Shown here: piece by piece, positions 46,190 to 57,189 of the stretch | Layout of the letters: each line of letters begins with the position of its first letter | Numbering within the stretch: the first letter of the stretch is position 1 | Source of the DNA: Isoetes taiwanensis | Lineage: Eukaryota > Streptophyta > Lycopodiopsida > Isoetales > Isoetaceae | Length of the DNA stretch: 64,000 nucleotides | NCBI GenBank assembly: GCA_021234155.1 | Contig: JAJEKV010000017.1 | Coordinates: 4,684,792-4,748,791 of the forward strand | Direction of reading: 5' to 3' | Notes under the pieces: model-generated | What the model saw: only the letters and a program-made list of their open reading frames with translations | The model's database searches: none | What the model was told of the DNA's origin: nothing | Position numbers and translations under genes: made by a program

Positions 46190-47160
46190 AGGGCTATCAC
46201 AGCTATAGTAGAGTATGGAGGCGATGATGCAAAGTAGGACACCTGCCTTAGCACCTGAGGGAGGGAGGGAGGGAGGGAGGGGAGGGAGGGAAGGGAAGAG
46301 GAGGCGGATGATGCAAAGCAGGACACCGGCCTTAGCTGGAAGGAAGAGGAGGCTGGGATGCGTGGTAGGACACCTGCCTAAGGAAGGAAGGAAGGGAGGA
46401 GGTGATGATGGCAAAGTAGGAGAGGAGGGGAGGCATGCAAAAGTAGGACAATCGCCTAAGGAAGGAAGGAAGGAAGGAAGGAGCGCAGGGATGCGGAGGG
46501 AGGGAGGGAGGGAAGAAGCATGTGCGCAGGGACACCTGCCTTTAGCGCCTAAGGAGGGAGGGGAGGGAGGGAAGAGGAGGTTTGGGATGAAGAGGAGGTA
46601 GGGACACCTGCCTTAGGAAGGAAGAGGAGCTAACAGATGCGTGGCAGGGACACCTGCCAAGGGAAGGAAGGAAGGAAGGAAGGGGAGGAGGTGACAGATG
46701 CAAAGTGGGACAATCGCCTTAGCGCCAAGGGAGAGGGAGGGAGGGAGGGAGGGAAGGAAGAGGATGGCTGCATGCAAAGTAGGACACCGCCTTAGGAAGG
46801 AAGGAAGGAAGGAAGGAAGGCGCATGTGATGCAAAGGATAGGACATTGTCTTAGCAAGGAAGAAAGAAAGAAAGAAAGAAAGGAAGGAAGGAAGGAAGGA
46901 AGGAAGGGGAGGCGGAAAGGAAGGAAGGAAGGAAGGAAGGAAGAGGAGGCTTACGATGCAAAGTAGGACACGTCAGAAAGCGCGAAGGAAGAGGGGAGGC
47001 GACAGATGCGCAGTAGGACACCGCCTTAGGCTTACGATGCAAAGTAGGACACTGCCTTTTAGCGCGGAAGGAAGAGGAGGCGACACCTGTCTTACGCTGA
47101 AGGAAAAGGCGTAGAACACCGGCCTTTAGGAAGGAAGGAAGCAGATATGGGAGGCCTTTG
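46190..47160. repeat. GGA/GGAA-rich minisatellite
   Basis: Irregular units of about 60-90 bp each join GGAAGGAAGG or GGGAGGGAGG runs to GATGCAAAGTAGGACACCTGCCTTAGCG. At least twelve copies. Confidence 0.9.
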
Positions 47161-47339
47161 ATAGGCTAGGAGATCCAGAACTTGGAACACCGGCCTTAGC
47201 GTGCCATGAACTTGAACATCAGTTTAGCGAGAGGGTGACTCCACATGGAGGGAGGGAAGGAAGAGGGCTTTAGCTGTAGGCTGCCATGGGTCGCCTTGAT
47301 AGGCTAGGGAGATAGAGCAAAGTGAAAGAAGGCTAGGGA

Positions 47340-47745
47340 GCAGAGAGGAAGAAGGTAAGAGAAAGGCTAGAGAGAGAAAGTGAGCTGAGGAGAGCTAGAG
47401 AGAGAAAGTGAGGCAAGAAAGGCTAGAGAGAGAAAGTGAGGCAGGTGCTAGAGAGAGAAAGTGAGGCAAAAGGACTCCATGGGGTGCACTAGAGAGAGAA
47501 TGCGTAGAGGAAGAGAGAGAGAGGAAATGAGCCGAGGAGAGCTAGAGAGAGAAAGTGAGGCAAGAAATGTGAGGAGAAAAGCGTGTTAGAGAGGTTAAAG
47601 TGTGGCGTGCAACGCTAGAGAGAGAATGTGAGGGAGAATTTGAGGCAGGCGCTAGAGAGAGGAAATGAGCTGAGGAGAGCTAGAGAGAGGATGTGAGCCA
47701 GGCGCTAGAGAGAGAATGTGAGCCAGGCGCTAGAGAAGAACAATG
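47340..47745. repeat. minisatellite GCTAGAGAGAGAAAGTGAGG
   Basis: More than ten irregular units of 25-60 bp built on GCTAGAGAGAGAAAGTGAGG. A (TAGA)n microsatellite follows at 47836-47851. Confidence 0.9.
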
Positions 47746-47899
47746 ACAAAAGATTAAAACCATCACGTTAAACATGACCCCGTGTATTATATTAGTTTGT
47801 TCAAATCAAAGATCTTTGTAGCTCCCAATATAAGATAGATAGATAGATAGTAGTTTTAGCTATATTGCGGCTTAGTCATTCTTAGGTTTTCGATGTTAG

Positions 47900-48060
47900 C
47901 CCAGCAACGCTGGGCACCGTAACTATCCATGAAATACAATGATTGGAAAAGGTGTTGTAGCTTGGTATGCAAAGCCAGATGAGGTGCTCTAAAAGCATTC
48001 ATTAGCCAAAATTATCATTTACAGGTTACCAACCTCTGCCTAGCAACGCTGGGATAATGT
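47900..48060 (+). mobile_element. two Helitron 3' hairpins followed by an internal 5' end
   Basis: CCCAGCAACGCTGGG at 47900-47914 with CACCGTAACTAT, and CCTAGCAACGCTGGG at 48039-48053. The second is directly followed by ATAATGTTATACCGTAAG, which matches the Helitron start at 34879 (ATAATGTTATACAGTAA). This marks an old head-to-tail junction between two Helitron units. Confidence 0.7.
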
Positions 48061-48189
48061 TATACCGTAAGTCTTGGATTGGATCAAGCCCTAATGTGAG
48101 TGGCCGAGATCATCTAGATGCATCCAAAGGCCAAGATTTCTCGCACAACTTCCTACTACCATGATTGGTCATGTTTTGATCTCTTATGG

Positions 48190-50410
48190 AGAAAGGGTAA
48201 AGGAAAAAGGGGGAAAAGGAAAAGGGAGGAGGAAAGGGAAAATGAGAAAAGGGTGGGGATAAGAGAAAAGAAAAATGTATGGGAAAAGGGAATGGAAAAG
48301 AAAAAATCAAAAGGAATGGGGAAGAGACCTTAGAAAAGGGCACGAGGACAAGGGAAAGATGTAAAGGGAAAAAGGCATGGGAAAAGGGGAAAGAATGGGG
48401 AAAGGGATGAAGAATGGGAAAAGGAAGGAAGCAAAAGCCATGGGAAAAGGCAAAGGGAAAAAGAGCATGAAAAAAAGGAGAAAAAGGGAAAGGGCGTGGA
48501 AAGAAGAAAAGGGAAGGGAAAGGAAAGGAAAAGAGAGAGGAAAAAGGAAGGGAATGTAAGAAATTCATGCTAATTAATAGAGAATGTACAGTGAGCAGAA
48601 GATCTGTCAGAGATACACATTGTCTTCACAATGTTCACAAAAGCTCAGGGATACATAGTAGTCACAGGGCTATACTCAGAAGAAGATTCAACCTTCAGGG
48701 ATGCATGAAGTTTACAAGGTCATAAGCTTATACCATTTATATGGTGCATGGTTAATAATACCATTAGGTTCAATATTGAATTATTAGGTTCAATGGTTTC
48801 GAGCCATTTCATATTCGAATATGGAAATCTCTTGTTCCTATGGAGATCACCACAACAGTGCACGGATCGGTAGGATCTGGCCGAAGCGGCCGGATTCATG
48901 CCCTATATAAGAACGAAGATGAATTACAGAGATAACGGTGTTGAGGGGAATCAAAGCTGTTCGTGTTGAACAGGCTTGGGCTATCGAAGCTTAGTTCAAG
49001 TTGTTTATTCTTCATTCATATTCATTGTGTATTAGACCATTGCTCATATGAGATATTAAGTCATTGAATTGAAATACATCTAAGGTTTCTTGTTGCTTGA
49101 GTTGTTGACTTAATACTCTCATTTCTTCAGGGAAGGGAAAAGGGGCACAGAGAAAAGGAAAAGAGTGAAAGGTTGGGAAAATGAGGAAAACGATAGGGAA
49201 AATGGGGAACAAGAAAATGATAATAGGAAAGGGAACAAGGGGGAGTGAGAGGAGAAAGAAAAAGGGAGGGGTAAAGGAGGAAACAGAACGTGGAAAAAGG
49301 GCATTAAAAAAAGGGAGAGGGAAATGAGAAAAGGGAAGGGGAAAAGGGCACGAGAAAAAAGGAAAGAGGAAAAAAAGACATAGAAAACAGAAACGAAGGA
49401 AGAAGGCAAGGGTGGGGGAAAAAGGTAAATAAGCATAGAAAAAAGGAAAGAGCAAAAATGTGGGAAGGGCATGGGAAAAGGAAAGGAAGGGAGAAAGGGT
49501 GAAGGAAAGGGGAAAGGGCACTGGGTAAAAGAGGAAGAGGGAAAGGATCGAGAAAGAAGGAAAACGGAAAGGAAAAAGTTCATGAGGAAAAAAGAAAGAA
49601 AAAGGGCTGAGAAAAGGAAAAGAGGGAAAGGGTAAAAAAAGGAGGGAAAAGGAGGGGAAAAGGGGTACAGGAGAAGGATGAGGAGCAAGGAATTGAAAAA
49701 GAGGAAGAGGAAGGGGAAAATAGCACGGGAAAAAAGGAAGCGGTAAAGGGGAGGAAAGGGAAAAAAGAGCATGGGAAAAGGAGGAAAAAGAAAAAGAGGA
49801 AAGGAGAAAGTGGAAAAGGGAAAAGGGGGAGAGGGTGGGAAATTGAGGAAAAGGCGCACATAAAAAAGTAGAGAAAATGGAATAGAAAGAGGCATAGGGA
49901 AAGAGAAAATGAAAAAGAAGGGGAAAAGGAAAGAGAAAAAAGGCACGGGGAAAAGTGAAAGGGTGGTGAAAGAATAGAGAGAAGGAAAAGAAAAAAGGAA
50001 AAGGAAGGCGGAAAGGGGGAAGGGAAGGGAAAATGCACACGAGAAAAAGGGGAGAGGGAAATGGGAAAAGAGAAGCGGAAAAGGGAAAGGATAAAGAGGA
50101 AGAGTATGTGGAAAGGAAGAAAAGGGGCACATGAAAATGTGGGGAAAAGAGAATGAAAAAAGGGCGTGGGAAAAGGGGGAAGTGAAAAAGAAAATGGGAA
50201 GGGCAGGCAAAAGATAAAAGGGAAAAAGTCCGTCATAAAAGAGGGAAGGGAAAAAGGATAAAGGGAAACGGAAGGGAAGAGAAGGGATAAAAATAAGACA
50301 TGTAGGAAAATGAGGAAAAAAAAAGGAAAAGGAAAATATGTAGGGAAACGAGGAAAAAGGAAAATGAAGGATAGAGGAAAAGGCAAAGGGAAGAGGAAGG
50401 GTGTCGAATG
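48190..50410. repeat. polypurine tract, interrupted by a solo LTR
   Basis: GA-rich on the plus strand (GGGAAAAGG, AAAGGGAAA words). It is the counterpart, in opposite orientation, of the tract at 31780-34405. Long open frames on the minus strand are compositional artefacts. Confidence 0.92.
48555..49129. mobile_element. solo LTR with 5-bp target duplication
   Basis: Starts TGTAAGAAAT, ends ATTTCTTCA, flanked on both sides by GGGAA (48550-48554 and 49130-49134). It contains a TATATAA box (48904-48910). 575 bp of ordinary-composition DNA inside the purine tract, with no internal region. Typical remnant of LTR-LTR recombination. Confidence 0.85.
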
Positions 50411-50693
50411 CACAAAAACCTCTTAAAGCTCAGCAATGCTAGGCTTAGTTTCTATTATGTTAGATTTATGAAAAGGAATCTGAGCTGAACAGGTTCCTAA
50501 CTTTTGCCCAGCAACGCTGGGCACCATTACTAGTGCCTTATGACGGTTTACATTTTTTGGATCCATATTCTTCATGTCTGGACACATGTTAGTAGAATCT
50601 CCACAAGGAAATGCTCAACGAGTAAGGTTGAACGATGCCTTTGAGATGAATTGCAGAAACCTCATATTACAAAGAATATAAATACAAGATATT

Positions 50694-50765
50694 TGTGGTT
50701 GCTGAGAGTCGAGCGCAAGTCTCCACGGCCACAACGTGGAATTCTAACCACTAAACTACAACCAC
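50694..50765 (-). tRNA. tRNA-His-like sequence (copy 9)
   Basis: 72 bases, anticodon GTG, acceptor and anticodon stems perfect. T arm damaged (GAGAGTCGAGCGC on the plus strand). Confidence 0.5.
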
Positions 50766-51084
50766 AACAACATAAGGAAACAACTTTAGTAAAACATACG
50801 TATTCTAATCTTCTAATTGAAGTAAACACAAAGTTTTTGGATTTCTATAAAATATAATCTTTCAATCAGGAGCAAAAACAATATCTACTAGAAACTTATA
50901 TGCACGACAATGATGGGCATTTTTAGCACATGTAAAACGAGTGGATGTCATGCATTGAATATAGAGTTTTAGATATACTCGTGTTCATAGACGTCATAGA
51001 GTGCCAATTGTGAATGGTTTAGTGTAAAGACAGGTGGGCATTAGCCATTGAATTGGCTTCTAAGATTAATCTATAGTGATTTTT

Positions 51085-51156
51085 TGTGGTTGCTGGGAGT
51101 CGAGCACAGGTCTCCATGGCCACAACGTGGAATTCTAACCACTAAACTACAATCAC
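51085..51156 (-). tRNA. tRNA-His-like sequence (copy 10)
   Basis: 72 bases, anticodon GTG. One acceptor mismatch (CAATCAC) and one T-arm change. Confidence 0.5.
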
Positions 51157-51682
51157 AACCACATCCACATCAATATAACTTCAATACGTTTACCATCGTG
51201 TGGAAAAAGGGATCTTATGATCATTTTATCACCAACCTAGACAACACATAGTTTCTGGATTCCTCTACAGTCCTTTAATCGGAAACAAAGCTTCTACTAC
51301 AAACATATTGCCCAGGGATGTCGCGGATTTTTATCAACGTGTAAATGAGCAGAAGTAATGGAGTGAATAAATAGTTGTAGATGTCATCGTGTCCATAGAC
51401 GAAATAGAGTGTCAACTACGAATTATTTAGGGTTCCTGGAGTTTAGCATTAGCCATGGAATAGAATGGATAGAGGATGGAGTGCAGAGATGGTATGGATT
51501 TCCTTGTGCCTTATGACGGTTTACATTTTTTGGATCCACATTCTTCATGTCTGGACACATGTTATGGACAACATCTAGTAGAATCTCCACAAGGAAATGC
51601 TCAACGAGTAAGGTTGAACGATGCGTTTGAGATGAATTGCAGAAGCCTCATATTACAAAGAATATAATAAATACAAGATATT

Positions 51683-51754
51683 TGTGCTTGTTGGAAGTCG
51701 AGCCCAGGTCTCCACGGCCACAACGTGGAATTCTAACCACTAAACTACAACCAC
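51683..51754 (-). tRNA. tRNA-His-like sequence (copy 11)
   Basis: 72 bases, anticodon GTG, anticodon stem perfect. The 3' acceptor strand reads GTGCTTG on the plus strand. Confidence 0.5.
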
Positions 51755-52072
51755 AATAACATAAGGAAACAACTTTAGTAAAACATACGTATTCTAATCT
51801 TCTAATTGAAGTAAACACAAAGTTTTTGGATTTCTACAAAATATAATCTTTCAATCAGGAGCAAAAACAATATCTACTAGAAACTTATATGCACGACAAT
51901 GATGGGCATTTTTATCACATTTAAAATGAGTAGATGTCATGCATTGAATATAGAGTTTTAGATATTAATATTCGTGTCGATAGATGTTATAGAGTGCCAA
52001 TTGTGAATGGTTTAAAGACAGGTGGACATTAGCCATTGAATTGGCTTCTAAGATTAATCTATAGTGATTTTT

Positions 52073-52144
52073 TGTGGCTGCTGGGAGTCGAGCCCAGGTC
52101 TCCACGTCCACAACATGGAATTCTAACCACTAAACTACAACCAC
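52073..52144 (-). tRNA. tRNA-His-like sequence (copy 12)
   Basis: 72 bases, anticodon GTG. One anticodon-stem mismatch, and the last loop base is changed to A. Confidence 0.5.
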
Positions 52145-52693
52145 AACAACATAAGGAAACAACTTTAGTAAAACATACGTATTCTAATCTTCTAATTGAA
52201 GTAAACACAAAGTTTTTGGATTTCTACAAAATATAACCTAAAAATCAGGAGCAAAAACAATATCTACTAGAAACTTATATGCACGACAATGATGGGCATT
52301 TTTAGCACATGTAAAATCAGTAGATGTCATGCATTGAATATAGAGTTTTAGATATATTCATGTCCATAGATGTCATAGAGTGCCAATTGTGAATGGTTTA
52401 GTGTAAAGACAGGTGGGCATTAGCCATTGAATTGGCTTGTAAGAATGATGGAGTGCATAGATGGTATGGATTCCCTTGTCGTGGGACTTCATTATTAGGA
52501 TTCTACTTTTCAAAATAAGCATGCCTTATGACGGTTTACATTTTTTGGATCCACATTCTTCATGTCTGGACACATGTTATGGACAACGTCTAGTAGAATC
52601 TCCACAAGAAATGCTCAAGGAGTAAGGTTGAATGATGCCTTTGAGATGAATTGCAGAAGCCTCATATTACAAAGAATATAAATACAAGATATT

Positions 52694-52752
52694 TATGGTT
52701 GCTGGGAGTCGAGCCCAAGTCTCTACAGCCACAACGTGGAATTCTAACCACG
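52694..52752 (-). tRNA. truncated tRNA-His-like sequence (copy 13)
   Basis: The 5' acceptor strand and part of the D arm are missing; anticodon GTG kept. Confidence 0.45.
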
Positions 52753-53991
52753 ATAATGGTTTAGAAAATGGATTGTAGACATTGAAGAGATTGCAGCTAA
52801 GCAAATTGTGGCATATTTTCAAAAAAATAAAAAAATTGTGGCATGGCACAACTAATGAATGCCACCATAGACAAATGGAAGAGTATGAAAATAACCAAAA
52901 GCAAAGACATAACAAAACATGCATAATCAGATTGAAAGCTCCAATTAATTCCAGTTCACATCATGTTCACATCATGGAAGTTGATGTAAAACTTGAAAGG
53001 TAGAGCTGCAAGTTTGGACTTCAAATACTTTCATATGACTTTGCTCACACCACAATACCTTCAACGAAGGGCTCGAGACACGGATCTATGCACTTCAAGA
53101 AGTTGATATTCTATTGTCGCGTATCTAAATCCAGCATTTATTTCAACCAGGGCCATTGGAAGTTACCATAATAACTAAACACATAAACATCAATAACAAA
53201 CCATAAAATATGTGCAAGTTTAGCCTTCCAATTTCTGATATGGTTTTGCTCAATAATTTATAAAGATGAAGTCCAGTTCCCCAATTAGAGAAATCTCACC
53301 ATATAATGCAGATTGGTAAAAGGCATCAAGACATGGACGTATCTTTAAAACTGCAAATGTCGTAGCAATCAGATAAGAATCCTGAAACAGAGCAGATGCA
53401 TAATACATCAAAAAAAAGATGCGGAGTTGGACAGCCTCTAGAAAGTATTCAGAATGACAAACGTCTGAAGCACTCATTGTTAATTCCAAATATCCTTTGC
53501 AGACATGCCTTACTATCTGCAGAGTTGGACAACCTCCAAAAAATATTCAAAATGTCAAACATTTGAGACACTCATGTTGTTCTAATTTGCAGCCATGCTT
53601 TACTATCTATCTGCAACATAACTCGTGGTCTTTCTTTCACAAACCATGAATTGTGCAATTTTACATTCAACTACACCTTCCTTTTGAAGAGCTCACTCCA
53701 TGGCATATTTTGGCTTGGTTCACCATCCACCTATCATATTGGAACTTGTGCGGACTTTAGGTAATTTATGCCAAAACCTCGGATCTGCAATCATGCAAGG
53801 TCTTGTCGAGCTAACCGGTTGCCGGTTAGCTGGAGAAGATAGAAGCCAGCAATCTAGCTTCAGTCTTGAATACTTCCCATATCTTGGGAGAAACCACCAC
53901 AACTACAGACTGTACAATGTTTGCCTTAATCAATCTAGAAAAATGATCATATAGGTATTTCTCAAGAACTCATAAAAACATTAGATTCAAA
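52753..53991. other. no gene seen
   Basis: AT-rich, unrecognised. A related pair of stretches with CAGAGTTGGACAACCTC-like words (about 53425 and 53520) indicates a small local duplication. A minus-strand Helitron follows. Confidence 0.45.
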
Positions 53992-56854
53992 CTAGTAACA
54001 ATGCCCAGCGTTGCTGGGATTAGTTGGGGACCTATAATAAAGTTATAAATGAACAATGAGAAGATGGTATTGTAATAACTCTACGGAGTTCAAAAGGTGC
54101 CTTTTTGTTTAAGATTTTTTTTTTACATTTTTGGGGCGTATAAATTTTCATCTCCAAAGTTCATGGAAATTCTATGTTGCTTTCATGCATAACTATACTA
54201 CATGGATCTTCATTCCTATGCCATAAATGAATTTGTATAGCCCTTTCATCTTCAAAATAATCATGGAGCTTGTGTGGTTCAAAATTCCCTCTCCCAAAAC
54301 TATAGAATTCTAACTTTCCTCATGCATTATTCTAAATGTTGTCTTGTTTGGCTCATTTATTTTTGTAACCTTCTTGTGATCAATTAGTAGCTTGGGATAA
54401 ATGTTGTCTCGTTGGGTTCGTTTCTTTTTGTAACCTTCTTATGGTCCTTTAGTAGCTTGGGTTAAACTGTAAATCATTGTGCAATAACAGTATTATTGCA
54501 CCGAATATTACACCTCACATTATCCCCTGTTTTTGCTCTCCATTGTTTGTTCTATGCACAATTGGCAGCTTATAGCTATCAAACATGAAGCAATATTTGT
54601 GCTTATCTGCCTTACGCCATGCGCCATCGTTTTTTCTTTTCCTTAAAGAATTCGTTACCATTTTTTATATTATGCATTGTATGTAAAGGTGAGCATTTAG
54701 ACCTTTGGAAATAGCAATTTCAATAGACATCCATATTGAGAATGAAAATGACAGCTACAATGGTTGCAAATTTATTGTCTAACACATAATGTCCTCAAAC
54801 ACCTTTGCCACGACTATATCAAAACCTATTGCTATACTATCTGCTTGTTTGAGATATGCTTTGCAGGTTGTGAGTTGAAGCAAGAAACGTTAAAGGTATC
54901 AGCCATCAAAAGCTTGAATTTATTGTTCTCAATTGTTGCTAACCTTTGTACATGTTCTTGCAAGGACTCCAATTGCTTGATTTGCCTCAATAGAATCATA
55001 ACAATAACACAGTTCTGGAAGAGATTTGACTTTTTTCCTATTTATGCTCAGGATATACGGTCGTTCAACCTTCATTGCACATGTTGGGCATGTAAAATCA
55101 CTATTTTGTGTGTTTCCCTATCAGCAGATATTGAGGATCAACACATAATGGATGGTACAGAAACATCACTATAACACTAAGACTGATAAACGTTGTTGTC
55201 AAAGAAACTAACGTCTCATATTGCACATGCATAATCAAGCAACTCAACAAAATCGATGCATGAGATGATGTGCTCAAATCATCAATTCCATAGCATTCGT
55301 GGGAATAGAGAAAAGTATGAGAGAAGAATAGGAGGTAAATTGACAAAAGAATACAGAACCAATGCTGTTTGCAATGGATATAATCATTGAGCTGCCAGAG
55401 GAAAATCTTACCAGATAAACAAAAGTTGCAGCAAAATTTAATGGCTATGTGGCAGGGATGTGCATCTCTACATGTTCTTGCTCCGATTGCTTGAGACTTG
55501 CCTCAATAGAATCATAACATATGGTTCTTCTGGAAGAGACTTGACTTCGTTCATATTTATGCTCAGGGGCCGCTCAAATCTCCATTGGACATGTTGTATG
55601 TGTAAATATCTCTGTTTTATGTGTTTTCCTGTCAGGCACTACTGAGGACCAACACATCACAATGGATGGTACAAAAACATCAGTATGACAGACTGATAAA
55701 GTTGTTGCCAAAGAAGCTAACATCTCACGTTGCACCTGCACAATGAAGCGACTCTCTACTCTGCAAAATGGCCGCATGAGATGATCTGTTCAAATCATCA
55801 AATCCATAGCATTCCTGCAAATAGAGAAAAGTATGAGAGCGAAGAATAGGAGGTAAATTGACTGAAGAATACCAAACCAATGGTGTTTGTAATGGAGGAT
55901 ATAATCATTGAACTGGTAGAAAAGAAATCTTACCAAATCAACAGGTATTGCAGCAAAATTTAATGACTATATCGTAGGGATATGCCCTTCAGCTTATCAT
56001 AACTTCATCAATGACAAAAGGATCACCCAAAAAGTTGATGAACTTGTGCCATACTGCAACAGATCTACAATGAATCAGTACATCATTGATGATTATAAAA
56101 TAGATGTTAAGCCGATGTGATGTACTTGGACAGTGTCTAAATGAAAACCATCAAAGTAAGCAAAGCTAAAGCATTTGAAATCGGCCATAGAAGCAAGATC
56201 TTTACCTTGCGACAATACAAATTCAATCTGGTTGTAGCTTGCATAAACTGTCATGCCAGAGCTTTGTCAGTAGAAGCAACTGTGATCATGAAGAAAAACA
56301 AACCCTGAATGGCGTACACCAGAAGAAAAGTGAATAGAGACGTCTTAAATGAAAAACAGGCCGTAAAAACTTGTAAATGGGGAAAAATAGAGAACATAGG
56401 ACCTCTCGTGGTTAAAGATGCAAATATTGGATGAGAGAACGTATGGGGTCTCTGGTGCTGTATGATTCGTGTTGTGCAGAAAAGGACAGCAATAGCATAC
56501 CTGTCTAGCTCTGCACCTGAAGATGCTGTCGAATGAATTGCTTCTACATTTTGAAGCTATAGAAGGAGAATCTACATTCACCATGCTTGCTTCCATGATC
56601 ATAATCATTCTCGTTATGTCTATCGCGGTGCCAAAATGAAGAAAAATAACAGGATACTGGACTCGCCAAATTGCTAAGGACCATGGTAGAAAGCCTGCAA
56701 TAACAGAGGAAAAACAGCATCGCCATAGAAAGGCCGGACTTTTGCAAGCTAATCTGGGCCATCTATGTCGTGTCTGATGTCCTGGCAAAATTTGAGCCGT
56801 CAAAATTAGGGCGCGATGCAAAACGGACACATGGTAAAACATTATAATATAGGA
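53992..56854 (-). mobile_element. non-autonomous Helitron (minus strand)
   Basis: On the minus strand it begins TCCTATATTATAATGTTTT (56854) and ends with hairpin CCCAGCAACGCTGGG, CATTGTTA and CTAG (53992), between A53991 and T56855. 2863 bp. The same family as the decayed copy at 6088-7581. The right flank is the dyad repeat (plus orientation); the left flank is unrelated. Inside, a block near 54940-55400 is repeated, diverged, at 55470-55930. No transposition gene is seen. Confidence 0.8.
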
Positions 56855-57034
56855 TGCTTATTTTGAAAAGTAGAATCCTAATAATGAAGTTCCACGACAA
56901 GGGAATCCATACCATCTCTGCACTCCATCCTCTATCCATTCTATTCCATGGCTAATGCTAAACTCCAGGAACCCTAAATATTTCGCAGTTGACACTCTAT
57001 TTCGTCTATGGACACGATGACATCTACAACTAAT
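56855..57034 (+). repeat. tRNA-His dyad repeat block 4, left part, inverted
   Basis: TGCTTATTTTGAAAAGTAG to GACATCTACAACTA, opposite in orientation to blocks 1-3. Cut at 57034 by the composite repeat and resumes TTTATTCACTCC at about 62163. Confidence 0.85.
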
Positions 57035-57189
57035 GTAATTGTCAAAACCATTCCCATGAGTTAGTTTTGGCAGTTGCAGCCCTTCTAACGTCTATTTATA
57101 CCTTTCTTTCTCTCCTCCTTTTTCATCAGCTCATCTGCATCTCCCTTGGTTTTTTTTGCCGTAGAACGTCCTTCTATAGCACCCACCCA

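Larger units (their letters stand above)
34870..50533 (+). mobile_element. 15.7-kb composite Helitron insertion
   Basis: 5' end TCCTATATTATAATGTT (34870). 3' end is hairpin GCCCAGCAACGCTGGGC (50506-50522), CACCATTA and CTAG (50530-50533), flanked by A34869 and T50534. Deleting it restores AAAATAAGCA/TGCCTTATGACGG, exactly as at 30960-30975. Inside are a LINE, an LTR element with histone ORFs, GA-rich minisatellites, two further Helitron 3' hairpins and an internal 5' end. It is therefore probably two Helitrons in tandem moved or read through as one. No Rep/Hel gene is visible. Confidence 0.8.
50534..52752 (-). repeat. tRNA-His dyad repeat block 3
   Basis: Resumes the unit interrupted at 34869. 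It has modules at 50694, 51085, 51683, 52073 and a truncated one at 52694. The 52073 module joins the flank of one module type to the other, a recombinant unit. The block breaks off inside the last tRNA at about 52752. Confidence 0.85.

Noticed and set aside
46190-47745. CRISPR-like direct repeats
   Set aside because: Units are irregular, GA-rich and plant-embedded, without regular spacers. It is a minisatellite.
49012-50413. Minus-strand frames of 277-372 codons
   Set aside because: Same compositional artefact in the G/A tract; no protein-like pattern.
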